DNA of 64,000 nt from Pseudoxanthomonas sp. Root65. GTDB lineage: Bacteria > Pseudomonadota > Gammaproteobacteria > Xanthomonadales > Xanthomonadaceae. A program made the position numbers and the translations under genes. The first letter of the stretch is position 1. Each line of letters starts with the position of its first letter. The notes below the pieces were generated by a model. That model saw only the letters and a program-made list of their open reading frames with translations. It searched no databases and was not told the origin of the DNA. Shown piece after piece: positions 44,765 through 55,939 of this stretch. Where the stretch lies: NCBI RefSeq assembly GCF_001427635.1, contig NZ_LMHA01000001.1, positions 274,017-338,016 on the forward strand, written 5' to 3'.

Positions 44765-45334
44765 ATGCGTACACGCCGACGCTTCCTGGTCGCCGCCCTC
44801 GCCGGCACCGCCACCCTTGCCCTCGCCGGCTGCGAAACGCTCAACACCGTCACCGGTCTGCTGGGCAACCAGATCAACTTCACCCAGCCGCAGCTGCAGC
44901 GCTATCTCAACCAGAGTTTCCCCCGCGAGTTCGACAAGCTGGGGGGCCTGGTGTCGGCCACGCTGACCAATCCTCGGTTGAGCATCCCCTCCGGCGACGA
45001 CCGCCTGCGCCTGGACTTCGACATCGGCGTCAGTGCACTGGGTGCGCGTGACGTCAGCCGCGGGCACTTCGCGCTGGCCAGCCGCCTGCGCTACGACCCC
45101 GCGACCCGCGGCCTGCACCTGGACAACCCGGAGATCCTGTCGGTCGATGTCCCCGGCAGCGGCTCGCTGATGTCCGGCGGTACCCGCCAGTTGGTCAACA
45201 CCGTGCTGGCCGAATACGCCCGCAGCGAGCCGGTCTACCGGATCGACAACGACATCCTGCAGCGCCTGCCCGCCAGCAAGCGGATCGGCAGCACGCAGAT
45301 CGAAGACGGCCGCGTGGTCATCCACCTGCAATGA
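44765..45334 (+). CDS. DUF1439 lipoprotein
   Basis: A 189-residue lipoprotein: twin-Arg-like basic start and lipobox LAGC (Cys22), then a beta-rich DUF1439 domain of the YceB type (about 40-189; ITFTQPQLQRYLN-like block near 38-50). The last residues VVIHLQ are followed by a 4-bp stop overlap with the possible ATG of the next gene. The function of the family is unknown; SMP/lipid-binding-like folds have been suggested for relatives. It is followed at once by a paralogue. Confidence 0.82.
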   Translation: MRTRRRFLVAALAGTATLALAGCETLNTVTGLLGNQINFTQPQLQRYLNQSFPREFDKLGGLVSATLTNPRLSIPSGDDRLRLDFDIGVSALGARDVSRGHFALASRLRYDPATRGLHLDNPEILSVDVPGSGSLMSGGTRQLVNTVLAEYARSEPVYRIDNDILQRLPASKRIGSTQIEDGRVVIHLQ

Positions 45335-45342
45335 GGACGACG

Positions 45343-45948
45343 ATGAAGAACTCCCTGCTCGCCGGCGCCGCCCTGCTCGTCACGTTGCTGTTGTCGCCCG
45401 TTGCGATGGCGGAAAGAGGCAACGTGATCCCCTTCAGGGCGGATAGCTTGTGGGCGTACAACGGCAACGCGCTCCGCTTCAACGCCGCCCAGCTGCAGAC
45501 TGCGGCACGCAGCGGCTTCCCGATGCAGCACGTGCTGCTGGAAGGGTTCGCCTCGCTCACCCTGACCGACCCGCAGGTGCGCATTCCCGTGCCGGGCGAG
45601 CGCCTGCAGTTGCAGATGGACTACGACGTGATGCTGGCCAATGGCGACCGCATTGAGAACGGCAACGTGGTGGTCAGTAGCGGCCTGCGCTACGACCCGG
45701 GCACGCGCGGCCTGCACCTGGTGGATCCGCAGCTGGAGCACGTGGGCACCGGCGCGGACGGTCGCGGCCTGCCGGGCGGCTCGCGTGAGGCGCTGCAGCA
45801 GTTGATCCGCGAGTACGCCAACAGCCGGCCGCTGTACCGGCTGACCGACGAGGATCTGGCGCAGGTGCCGGGCACCCTGTCGGCGGACTCGCTGCGGATC
45901 GATGACGGCCATGTGGAACTGCGGCTCGCCCCGGGCACCACGCCCTGA
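45343..45948 (+). CDS. Second DUF1439-like secreted protein
   Basis: A 201-residue secreted protein related to the gene before it: both end in a YRxxDxDLxQ-type segment followed by SxxIxDGxVxxxL, and both have the RYDPxTRGLHL block. It has a normal signal peptide (MAMA-E) and no lipobox. The ATG at 45343 follows a GAGGACG ribosome site; the ATG at 45331 overlaps the upstream stop. Probably the second gene of a two-gene operon. Confidence 0.8.
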   Translation: MKNSLLAGAALLVTLLLSPVAMAERGNVIPFRADSLWAYNGNALRFNAAQLQTAARSGFPMQHVLLEGFASLTLTDPQVRIPVPGERLQLQMDYDVMLANGDRIENGNVVVSSGLRYDPGTRGLHLVDPQLEHVGTGADGRGLPGGSREALQQLIREYANSRPLYRLTDEDLAQVPGTLSADSLRIDDGHVELRLAPGTTP

Positions 45949-45993
45949 GTCCGAGCGATGCCGGCGCGCCGTCCATGCGCGACGGCGACGCGC

Positions 45994-48204
45994 TCAGATC
46001 TCGAAGCGGTAACTCAGCTTGACCACCAGCTGTTCGTCGTCGCGCAGGCGCAGGCTGTCCTGCAGCAGGCCGTCCACGCCTTCGGTGCCGGTGCGCTGCT
46101 CGTAGCCGCCGCGGGCATACACCACGTAGAGGTAGGACAGCGGCGCCAGTTCGTAGCGGTAGCGGATCTGGAAGCCCAGGTTGCGCACGCTGAAGTCGTC
46201 CACGGCCTCGGTCGTCGTCACGGCGTGGCCGCGCGGATCGAAGCGCCAGGCATCGTGCACGCGCGCGTCCAGGGCGATGGTCTGCATCTTCACCCGCAGT
46301 TCGTGCCGCGGATCGATCACCCAGTCCAGGCCGGCATTGAGATCGACCTGGCGACGGGTGAATCCGCCTACCAGGTCCTCGCGCTGCCACACCAGCCAGT
46401 CCGGGCTGTAGATCGCGTAGCCGCCGGCATAGACACTGAAGGCATCGCTGACGAAGTACGTGGCGGTATACCCCACGCCTGCGCCGGCCTTGCGGTTGCC
46501 TGCCAGGCCACCGGTGAACGCCTCCAGTTCGGTTTCGTGCGCCCAGTTGCCCTTGCGCGGCCGTTCGTACTCGAAGTAGGTATTGAAATTCGCCGGCATC
46601 CTCGCCACGCCGTTGCCGCGCAGTAGCGTGTCGTTCAGGCCGGCGCTGTTGACGTTGATCTGGGCGTACTCGTAGCTGCCGTTGCGCAGCTGGCCTTCGC
46701 GGCTCATGCGGAACTGGTCGTTGAGCTTGTCGCCATGGTTGTTGTGGCTGCTGCTGACGCGCCAGCGCCAGTCCTTGGAGGAGTAACGCGAGCCTTCCGG
46801 CAGGCCGGTGAAGCGCTTGCGCACTTCCCAGTGCAGGTAATTGGTGCTGTTGCGCGACAGGTAGCCGAAGTCGTTGAGCTGCAGGTCGTTGCCGAAGTGC
46901 ATGGCGATCCATTGCTGGCGCCAGCCGTCGTCCATTTCGTAGTCGGCCCATAGCGTCGCGCCGATGTCGTCGGTGTCGGTGCCGGCCTGCGCGATGCGGC
47001 TGCCCAGCAGGCGGGTGCGCACGTTCCAGCGCGCGGTCGGCCGCCAGTTGTGGTCCACGCCCAGCACGGTGGCCTCACGGTCGCGCCAGGGATCATCGAC
47101 GCGGGTCAGCATCGCGCCGAGGTTCTGCCTCTCGAAATCGCGCACCAGCCGCAACGCGTGGTAACTGCGTCCGGTCGCCCCGTCCTCGTCGGCCGAGAAC
47201 AGGCCGTAGTTCGCCTTGCCCAGGCTGCCGTTCAACTTCACCGCCGCGGTGATGTCGCCCGTGCTGCCCACGCGCCGGGTATACAGCTGCTGGCTGTCGT
47301 CCGACGGCGTGGTCAGCTCGAAGATGCCCTGGTTCTCGGTGAAGAACGGGCGCTTGTCGCTGATGAAGGTCTCGGTGGCGCTGAAGTTCACCACCAGGTC
47401 GTCGGCCTCGACCTGGCCGAAGTCCGGCTTCAGCGTGGCGGTCAGCTGGAAGCGGCCGTTCGGCTTCCAGAACAGATCGGCGCCGGCGTTAAGGTCCCCG
47501 CCGCCGCGGACGTTGTCGTACAGGCCCGACACGAACGGCGTGATGGCGAGCAGCGACTGGTCGTGGCGTGGCACCGTGACCGGGGCGAAATCCGACAGGA
47601 AGCGCGCACGCTCGAAGCTGGCCTGCGGCCACGCCATGCGTTCGCCGGTGGCGCCGATCACGCGCGCCAGGAACACCTTCAGGGTGCGTTGGCCGTCCGT
47701 GCCGTCGCGCATCGGCGCGGTATGCCACGGGATCAGCAGCTCGACCGACCAGCCCTGTTCGTCCTCGCTGACGGCATGGCGCCACTGGCCGTCCCAGTCG
47801 CTGCTGAACTGGTTCTCGTTGGTGATGATCTCGTCGGCGATGCCGCCGGTGGAACTGACGGTGAAGGCATAGCCGGTGCGACCGTCGCCGTCGAAGTCGA
47901 TGAAGGCGTTGACGCGGTCGACCTGCGCGTCGAAATCGCGCTGCACCTTCTGCCGCGTGCGCGGCACGCTGGCCGGATGCGTGGCGTGGAAGGCGATGGC
48001 CAGGCCGTCCGGCGTGGCCAGGATCCAGGCCTCGGTCGGCAGCGAGCCGGGCTCGCCGGTCAGCGGCTGGGTCTTGCGGAAGTCGGTGACGTGGCGCGCT
48101 CCCTGCCATTCGGAGGGATCGATGCGGCCATCGATCTCGACGGCGTGGACGGCACTGCAGGAGAGGGCCAGCGCGAGCGCGCAGGCAAGGCGGGAGAGGG
48201 TCAT
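45994..48204 (-). CDS. DUF5916 outer-membrane protein with CBM9-like domain
   Basis: 736 residues. Signal peptide (about 1-21), N-terminal CBM9-like/DOMON-type carbohydrate-binding domain (about 22-190; FDGDGRTGYAFTVSSTGGIADE and WSVELLIPWHTA), then a DUF5916 beta-barrel-like region that ends in a terminal aromatic strand (LSYRFEI). The final residue is Ile, not the usual Phe of OMP barrels. Function unknown. The start at 48204 begins the signal. Confidence 0.85.
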   Translation of the reverse strand: MTLSRLACALALALSCSAVHAVEIDGRIDPSEWQGARHVTDFRKTQPLTGEPGSLPTEAWILATPDGLAIAFHATHPASVPRTRQKVQRDFDAQVDRVNAFIDFDGDGRTGYAFTVSSTGGIADEIITNENQFSSDWDGQWRHAVSEDEQGWSVELLIPWHTAPMRDGTDGQRTLKVFLARVIGATGERMAWPQASFERARFLSDFAPVTVPRHDQSLLAITPFVSGLYDNVRGGGDLNAGADLFWKPNGRFQLTATLKPDFGQVEADDLVVNFSATETFISDKRPFFTENQGIFELTTPSDDSQQLYTRRVGSTGDITAAVKLNGSLGKANYGLFSADEDGATGRSYHALRLVRDFERQNLGAMLTRVDDPWRDREATVLGVDHNWRPTARWNVRTRLLGSRIAQAGTDTDDIGATLWADYEMDDGWRQQWIAMHFGNDLQLNDFGYLSRNSTNYLHWEVRKRFTGLPEGSRYSSKDWRWRVSSSHNNHGDKLNDQFRMSREGQLRNGSYEYAQINVNSAGLNDTLLRGNGVARMPANFNTYFEYERPRKGNWAHETELEAFTGGLAGNRKAGAGVGYTATYFVSDAFSVYAGGYAIYSPDWLVWQREDLVGGFTRRQVDLNAGLDWVIDPRHELRVKMQTIALDARVHDAWRFDPRGHAVTTTEAVDDFSVRNLGFQIRYRYELAPLSYLYVVYARGGYEQRTGTEGVDGLLQDSLRLRDDEQLVVKLSYRFEI

Positions 48205-48326
48205 GGCGGGCGGGTGGTGGTCCGGTGCGCGCAAGGTAGCGACGGAAATCACGGGCCACACCTGCCTTCGGTCATTTCAACCTTCGGCGTTCCTGCGGCA
48301 TCCGTGCCTGTGAAGGGGCGTCGCCG

Positions 48327-48800
48327 TCAGCGGCCTTTCTTGGGTTGCAGCATCGTACCGGTGCACTTTTTGCTGCCGCAACGGCAGGCCCAGACCTTCT
48401 TCAGCCGGGCGGTGTGCGGTTCTGCCAGCACGATGCCGTAGTTGTAGGTCAGTTCTTCGCCCGGCTTGATCGCGCGGATCGCCTCGATGAACACCTTGTC
48501 CTTCTTGCGGTTCTTGCCGTCGTGTTCCTCGATGACGGCTTCGCAGTTCGGGTCGCAGCTGTGGTTGATCCAGCGCGCCTTGTTGCCCTTGTGGTTCGCG
48601 TCGATGACGTACTCGTCGTTGAGCGTGAACAGGAAGGTGTGGCCGGAATCGACGTCGCCGGTGTCGTCGGCGTCCACTTCGTCGTGCGTGCGTCGCTTGC
48701 CCTTGTACTCCACTACGCGCTCGCCCTTCCCGATCGGGGCGATGGCGAACACGCCGTTGCCGTGGATGTCGGATTGGCGGGCTTCGATCTTGCGGGGCAT
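48327..48800 (-). CDS. SET-domain protein lysine methyltransferase
   Basis: A 157-residue SET domain with nearly nothing else. It has the SAM-site motif NHSCDPN (79-85), the pseudoknot GEELTYNY (114-121, with Asn where Asp is common) and a post-SET zinc cluster CRCGSKKCTG (139-148). All the catalytic pieces of eukaryotic-type histone methyltransferases are kept. Bacterial members have been found in Chlamydia and some proteobacteria; the target here is unknown. The ATG at 48800 removes a proline/arginine-rich upstream reading. Confidence 0.93.
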   Translation of the reverse strand: MPRKIEARQSDIHGNGVFAIAPIGKGERVVEYKGKRRTHDEVDADDTGDVDSGHTFLFTLNDEYVIDANHKGNKARWINHSCDPNCEAVIEEHDGKNRKKDKVFIEAIRAIKPGEELTYNYGIVLAEPHTARLKKVWACRCGSKKCTGTMLQPKKGR

Positions 48801-48948
48801 GCGGCGTCCAGAGCAGAGGTGAAGGCGCGATTCTCGCCCATGCGTGCGGGATTCCCAAATCCGCGCCTGAATCGCGGCCGACAATCGCGTGGCCGGTCCG
48901 CGTGGGACGGCGCGTTCGATGGCGCATTCCCCTCGCACAGCCGTTGCC

Positions 48949-49482
48949 ATGATGCCGATCCGTTTCCTGATGCTCCCCGCCCTGGTGCTGTCCCTGGCGG
49001 CCTGCCAGCCCGAGTCGCCGCGCGCCGTCGCGGTGCTGCCCGCCCCGCAGGCATCCGATGCCGACCTGCTTGCGCGCGGCGAATACCTGGTACGGATCGC
49101 CGGCTGCAACGACTGCCACACGCCGGGATATGCGGAAGCCGGTGGCCAGGTCGCGAAGGACACCTGGCTGGTCGGGTCGCCGATGGGCTTCCACGGCCCG
49201 TGGGGCACCACCTATCCCAGCAACCTGCGGCTGCGCATGCAGCAGCTGACCGAAGCGCAATGGATGGAATACAGCGCCAACCTACGCACCCGGCCGATGA
49301 TGCCCGACTTCGCCGTGCGTGCGATGAGCGAGGACGACCGCCGCGCCATCTACCGCTTCGTGCACGCGCTGGGCGCGGCCGGGCAGCCGGCGCCCGAGGC
49401 TCTCCCACCCGGCAAGACGCCGCCGGTACCGTACATCGGCATGGTGTTGCCGCCCTCGGCGGAGGCGCCGGCCGCGAAGTGA
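48949..49482 (+). CDS. Mono-haem cytochrome c lipoprotein
   Basis: A 177-residue protein with a lipobox (SLAAC, Cys19) and one haem site, Cys53-N-D-Cys56-His57. The context ARGEYLVRIAGCNDCHTPG resembles the small cytochromes of alcohol or aldehyde dehydrogenase chains. The axial Met is probably in the MMPDFAV region. No dehydrogenase is next to it. An in-frame ATG 3 bp downstream is equally possible as start. Confidence 0.85.
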   Translation: MMPIRFLMLPALVLSLAACQPESPRAVAVLPAPQASDADLLARGEYLVRIAGCNDCHTPGYAEAGGQVAKDTWLVGSPMGFHGPWGTTYPSNLRLRMQQLTEAQWMEYSANLRTRPMMPDFAVRAMSEDDRRAIYRFVHALGAAGQPAPEALPPGKTPPVPYIGMVLPPSAEAPAAK

Positions 49483-49498
49483 GCGGCCTGCATGCGCC

Positions 49499-49705
49499 TC
49501 ACGCCCACGGGAAGACGCGGCCGTTGAACATCCAGACCAGCCCCATCGCCAGGCCGAAAACGGTCCAGAACAGCTGGCCCATGCCGCGGAACAGCTTCAC
49601 CGCCAGATAGATGCCGCCGATGGCCAGCAGCACGCGCCAGAGGAAGCGCTGGTCCAGGCCGCGGACGGACGGGGCGGTATCGGAATGACCGTGCATGGTG
49701 TTCAT
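49499..49705 (-). CDS. Small membrane protein, unknown function
   Basis: 68 residues with two hydrophobic segments (about 21-37 and 45-60). It begins MNTMHGHSDTAPSVRG and ends FNGRVFPWA. An AGGA ribosome site lies 10 bp before the ATG. No domain was recognised. Convergent with the cytochrome gene. Confidence 0.6.
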   Translation of the reverse strand: MNTMHGHSDTAPSVRGLDQRFLWRVLLAIGGIYLAVKLFRGMGQLFWTVFGLAMGLVWMFNGRVFPWA

Positions 49706-49854
49706 GAGGGAGTCCTTTGATCGGGAGTCGTCCGGGAGTGGACGCTGTCCATCTTCCCGACCCGCACGTCCCTGCATCAGTCGCAGCCGTCAGCCATCGC
49801 GGGTGACATCCGTCAGGCCCTGCCGGATCGCCTGAACGGGGAAAACCGCCGGGT

Positions 49855-49892
49855 TTGAGCGCGGCGGCGCGAAAGCGTACAATTTCGGTACG
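49855..49892 (+). promoter_or_regulatory. suf promoter with overlapping palindromic operator
   Basis: TTGAGC (49855-49860) and TACAAT (49878-49883) are spaced 17 bp. The inverted repeat CGTAC-7-GTACG (49876-49892) covers the -10, 21 bp before the sufR ATG. That arrangement suits autorepression by SufR/IscR-like protein. Confidence 0.7.
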
Positions 49893-49913
49893 TTTTCTGG
49901 ACCTCCTTCCCCG

Positions 49914-50375
49914 ATGCTCCGCGTCACCAAGCTCACCGACTACGCCACCGTGGTCCTGACCGTGCTCGCCGCCCGGCCGGGCGAGGTGCTCAGCGCGTCC
50001 GACCTGGCCGAACATTCCGGCCTGGAGACGCCCACCGTCAGCAAGGTGCTGAAACCGCTGGCACAGGCCGGGCTGGTGGAAGGCCTGCGCGGCGTGCATG
50101 GCGGTTATCGCCTGAGCCGCGGCGCGGCCGAGATCAGCTTGGTGGAAATCGTCGAGGCCATGGAAGGTCCGCTGGCCATGACCGAATGCAGCCAGAGCGA
50201 AAGCCAGTGCGGCATCGCCCAGAAATGCGGCGCGCGCGCCAACTGGCGGCTGATCAACGACGTGGTCGCCGACGCCCTGCGCGGCTTCACCCTCGCCCAG
50301 ATGATCGCGCCGCCCCCCTCCTCTTCCGACGACGTGCGCAGGCGACCCATCGCCGTGCAGGTCGCGACCCGCTGA
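49914..50375 (+). CDS. sufR: Rrf2-family SUF regulator (IscR-like)
   Basis: A 153-residue Rrf2-family winged-helix regulator (about 1-85). Three cysteines, Cys92, Cys99 and Cys105 (ECSQSESQCGIAQKC), match the Fe-S ligand cluster of IscR. It heads the suf operon 15 bp before sufB, typical of the SUF-type Rrf2 regulator of Xanthomonadaceae. It would sense cluster status and repress the operon through the palindrome on its promoter. Confidence 0.93.
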   Translation: MLRVTKLTDYATVVLTVLAARPGEVLSASDLAEHSGLETPTVSKVLKPLAQAGLVEGLRGVHGGYRLSRGAAEISLVEIVEAMEGPLAMTECSQSESQCGIAQKCGARANWRLINDVVADALRGFTLAQMIAPPPSSSDDVRRRPIAVQVATR

Positions 50376-50390
50376 ACCTTAGGCAGCCCG

Positions 50391-51830
<1,440 letters not shown>

Positions 51831-51838
51831 CAGGCTTT

Positions 51839-51962
51839 CCCCTCTCCCGCCGGGAGAAGGTGGCGCGAAGCGCCGGATGAGGGTACGGCAAAACCAATGA
51901 CGTCCGAACGATCAGGACTTCGCCGGACCCTCACCCCAACCCCTCTCCCGCCGGGAGAGGGG
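51839..51962. repeat. Inverted pair of CCCTCTCCC-type repeats between sufB and sufC
   Basis: A unit reading CCCCTCTCCCGCCGGGAGAA with a GGATGAGGGT end (51839-51884) is mirrored by a related inverted unit at 51927-51962, ending CCGGGAGAGGGG. Each unit forms its own hairpin. It fills most of the only large gap in the suf operon. Confidence 0.8.
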
Positions 51963-51992
51963 CTAAAAATAAAGAATCAAACGGAAACGAAC

Positions 51993-52756
<764 letters not shown>

Positions 52757-52757
<1 letters not shown>

Positions 52758-54019
52758 TGAGCGCGCTGCTGGATTCCCTGTCGACGGGCTTCAACGGCGA
52801 CGCCGCGCGCCGCGCCATGCTGGACGAAGCGCTGCGCGACGGCCTGCCCGGCCCGCGCACCGAAGCCTGGAAGTACACCTCCCTGCGCCAGCTGGAACGC
52901 CGCAGCTTCCAGCCCGTCGACGCGCTGCCGTCGCTGGATCCGATGCTGCTGGCCGACATTCCCGCGCCGCGTGCGGTGTTCGTCAACGGGCGCTACTCGG
53001 TGGCGCTGTCGCTGACGACGGACCTGCCCGACGGCGTCAGCCTGCAACTGCTGTCCGAGGCGCTGGCCGACGGCGACGACGCCGCGCGCTTCCTGCAGCG
53101 CCGCTTCGAGCGCACCGACGAAGTCTTCGCCCGACTCAACGCCGCCCTGGCGACGGAAGGCGTGCTGCTGCGCGCCGAGCCCGAGGCCCGGAGCGGCCAG
53201 CCGCTGCATCTGGTCTTCATCGGCACCGGCGACGGCGCGGATCGCGCCTGGCACCTGCGCAACCTGATCGAGTTGCGCGCCGGTGCGGCCTTGACGGTAG
53301 TCGAGCACCATCTCGCCGTCGACGGCCACGCCCACTTCATCAATGCGTTGAGCCATGTACACCTGGCCAAGGATGCGCGCCTGACCCACGCCCGCATCGA
53401 GGCCGGCAGCGACCGCGCCACCGCGCTGCTGCGCACCGATGCCGTGCTCGCGCGCGACAGCGAATACCGGCGTGTGGATCTGGAACTCGGCGGCGCCCTC
53501 TCGCGGCATGAACTGAACGTCCGCCTGGAAGGCGACCATGCGCGCCTGGTCGCCAACGGCGTGCTGTTCGCGCACGGCCGTCGCCACGTCGACACGCGGC
53601 TGGGCATCGACCACATCGGTCGCGACACCGCCTGCGAACTGACCTGGCGCGGACTGGGCGCGGACCGTGGCCGCGCCGTCTTCCATGGCGGCATCCTCAT
53701 CCGCGAGGGTGCCGACGGTACCGATGCCGCGCTGTCGAACAAGAACCTGCTGCTGTCGGCCAACGCCGAGGTCGACACCCAGCCGGTGCTGGAGATCCAT
53801 GCCGATGAGGTCAAGGCGGCGCACGGCGCCACCGTCGGCCAGCTCGATGCGACCGCGATGTTCTACCTGCGCTCGCGCGGCCTGCCGCAGGCGGACGCGC
53901 AGCAGTTGCTGACCGCGGCCTTCTGCCGCGAGCCCCTGTCCGCGATCGACGAGCCGGTGCTGCGCGAGTTGCTGGTATCCCGCGTGGATGCGGCCCTGGC
54001 GGCACTGGGCGCGGCATGA
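52757..54019 (+). CDS. sufD: Fe-S cluster assembly protein SufD
   Basis: A 420-residue SufD with GPRTEAWKYTSLRQLERR early on and the beta-helix core. The C-terminal RGLPQADAQQLLTAAFCREPL is diagnostic. Partner of SufB and SufC. Overlaps both neighbours (TGATG, ATGA). Confidence 0.96.
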
Positions 54020-55266
54020 ACCGCGAAGCCGTCCACGCGCCGACCGGAAGCGCCATCGACTGGGCACGCGTGCGTGCGGACTTCCCGCTGCTGACGCGAC
54101 AGGTCAACGGCAAGCCGCTGGTCTATCTGGACAGCGCGAACACGGGGCAGAAGCCGGCGTCGGTCATCCAGTCCGTCGACGACTTCTATCGCCAGCACAA
54201 CGCCAACGTCAGCCGTGCCGTGCACACCCTGGGGACGGAAGCGACCGAGGCCTACGAGGGCGCGCGCAAGACCCTGGCGCGCTTCCTCAACGTGCGACCG
54301 GACGAGCTGGTGCTGTGCAGCGGTACGACATTTGCGATCAACCTGGTCGCGTATTCGTGGGCGCTGCCGCGACTGACGGCCGGCGACACGATCCTGGTGT
54401 CGCGCATGGAGCACCACGCCAACATCGTGCCATGGCAGCTCGTCGCCCAGCGCACCGGCGCGACCATCAAGGTGGCAGAGATCCACGCCGACGGCACGCT
54501 CGACCTGGAGGCGCTGCACGCCGCGATGACCGGCGACGTGAAGCTGCTCGCCATCACCCATACCTCGAACGTGCTGGGTACGGTCAACCCGGTGCGTGAG
54601 ATCTGCCGCGAGGCCCGCAGGCGCGGCATCGTGACCGTGGTGGACGGCTCGCAGGCCGTGCCGCACCGGACGGTCGACGTCGCCGCGATCGGCTGCGACT
54701 TCTATGCGCTGACCGGCCACAAGATGTGCGGGCCGACCGGCACCGGCGCGCTGTGGGCGCGCAGGGAACACCTGCAGGCCATGCCGCCCTTCATCGGTGG
54801 CGGCGAGATGATCAAGGAAGTCAGCTTCGACGGCACCGTCTTCAACGACGCGCCGCACAAGTTCGAGGCCGGCACGCCCAACATCGCCGGCTTCATCGGT
54901 CTGGGCGCGGCGGTGGAGTATCTGGACGCGCTGGGCATGGCGAACGTCGAAGCGCGCGAGGCCGACCTGCTGGCGCATGCCACCGAAGAACTCGACCGGA
55001 TCGAGGGCCTGCGCATCTTCGGCCGCGCAGCGGACAAGGCGGCGGTGATCTCGTTCCTGATCGAAGGCGCGCACGCGCACGACCTGGCCACCCTGCTCGA
55101 CCTCGACGGTGTCGCCGTCCGATCCGGCCAGCATTGCGCGCATCCCCTGCTGCAGTTCTATGGCGTGGCCGCGACGCTGCGTGCGTCGTTCGCGTTCTAC
55201 AACACGCACGAGGAAGTGGAGCACTTCGTCACTGCGCTGAAGAAGGCTCGACAGCTGCTGGCGTGA
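54016..55266 (+). CDS. sufS: Cysteine desulfurase SufS
   Basis: A 416-residue PLP enzyme that supplies sulfur to the SUF scaffold. PLP binds Lys236 (ALTGHKMCGP), and the catalytic Cys374 lies in SGQHCAHPLL. It is last of the core suf genes. No SufE or SufU partner is encoded in this window. Confidence 0.97.
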   Translation: MNREAVHAPTGSAIDWARVRADFPLLTRQVNGKPLVYLDSANTGQKPASVIQSVDDFYRQHNANVSRAVHTLGTEATEAYEGARKTLARFLNVRPDELVLCSGTTFAINLVAYSWALPRLTAGDTILVSRMEHHANIVPWQLVAQRTGATIKVAEIHADGTLDLEALHAAMTGDVKLLAITHTSNVLGTVNPVREICREARRRGIVTVVDGSQAVPHRTVDVAAIGCDFYALTGHKMCGPTGTGALWARREHLQAMPPFIGGGEMIKEVSFDGTVFNDAPHKFEAGTPNIAGFIGLGAAVEYLDALGMANVEAREADLLAHATEELDRIEGLRIFGRAADKAAVISFLIEGAHAHDLATLLDLDGVAVRSGQHCAHPLLQFYGVAATLRASFAFYNTHEEVEHFVTALKKARQLLA

Positions 55267-55349
55267 GGGCGGGGCTGCGGGAGTGGCGCGCGCCGAAATG
55301 GGGTTTCCCCTCATGCTCTGAAGGGTTCCAACGCCGGGGACCGTACGGT

Positions 55350-55370
55350 CGCGACTGACGTCGCTCCTAC
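55350..55370. repeat. Single half REP palindrome after sufS
   Basis: One unit with GCGACTGACGTCGC and a CTCCTAC end, the same family as the REPIN-like pairs at 8825, 12458 and 35769, but without its mate. It sits in the 133-bp gap before the GNAT gene. Confidence 0.7.
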
Positions 55371-55399
55371 AACGGGGCGGGCTTCCGTAAAATGCCCGC

Positions 55400-55939
55400 A
55401 TGGACAACCTCACTTTCCGCGCGGCGACCGACGCCGATATTCCCGCCCTGGTAGCGCTGGTGACCTCCGCCTACCGTGGCGACGCCAGCAGGCAGGGCTG
55501 GACCACCGAAGCCGACATGCTGGACGGCCAGCGCATCGATGCCGACGCGCTGTTGCGCGACATCGAGCGCCCGCGCAGCCGCATCGTGCTGGCGGAGCGT
55601 CAGGGCGGACTGCTGGCCTGCGCGCATGTCGCCGAAGAGGATGGCGCCGGCTATTTCGGCATGTTCTCGGTCCGTCCCGACCTGCAGGGCGGCGGCGTCG
55701 GCAAGGCCCTGCTGGCCGAAGCCGAACGCGTCGCGCGCGAGGACTGGGGCCTGCCGGCCATGCGCATGACGGTGATCGACATCCGCGGCGAACTGATCGC
55801 GTTCTACGAACGCCGCGGCTACGTGCGCACCGGCATCAAGAAGCCGTTTCCCTATGGCGACGAGCGCTACGGCATTCCCAGGCGCGACGACCTGCGCTTC
55901 GAGATCCTGGAAAAACCGCTGTCGGGAGCCGTTGCATGA
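55400..55939 (+). CDS. GNAT-family N-acetyltransferase
   Basis: A 179-residue GNAT fold with acetyl-CoA motif A, FGMFSVRPDLQGGGVGKALL (about 92-111), and motif B, ELIAFYERRGYVRTG (about 133-147). The substrate cannot be inferred. Its stop overlaps the Rieske gene ATG (ATGA), so the two are coupled. It is 133 bp after sufS. Confidence 0.9.
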   Translation: MDNLTFRAATDADIPALVALVTSAYRGDASRQGWTTEADMLDGQRIDADALLRDIERPRSRIVLAERQGGLLACAHVAEEDGAGYFGMFSVRPDLQGGGVGKALLAEAERVAREDWGLPAMRMTVIDIRGELIAFYERRGYVRTGIKKPFPYGDERYGIPRRDDLRFEILEKPLSGAVA

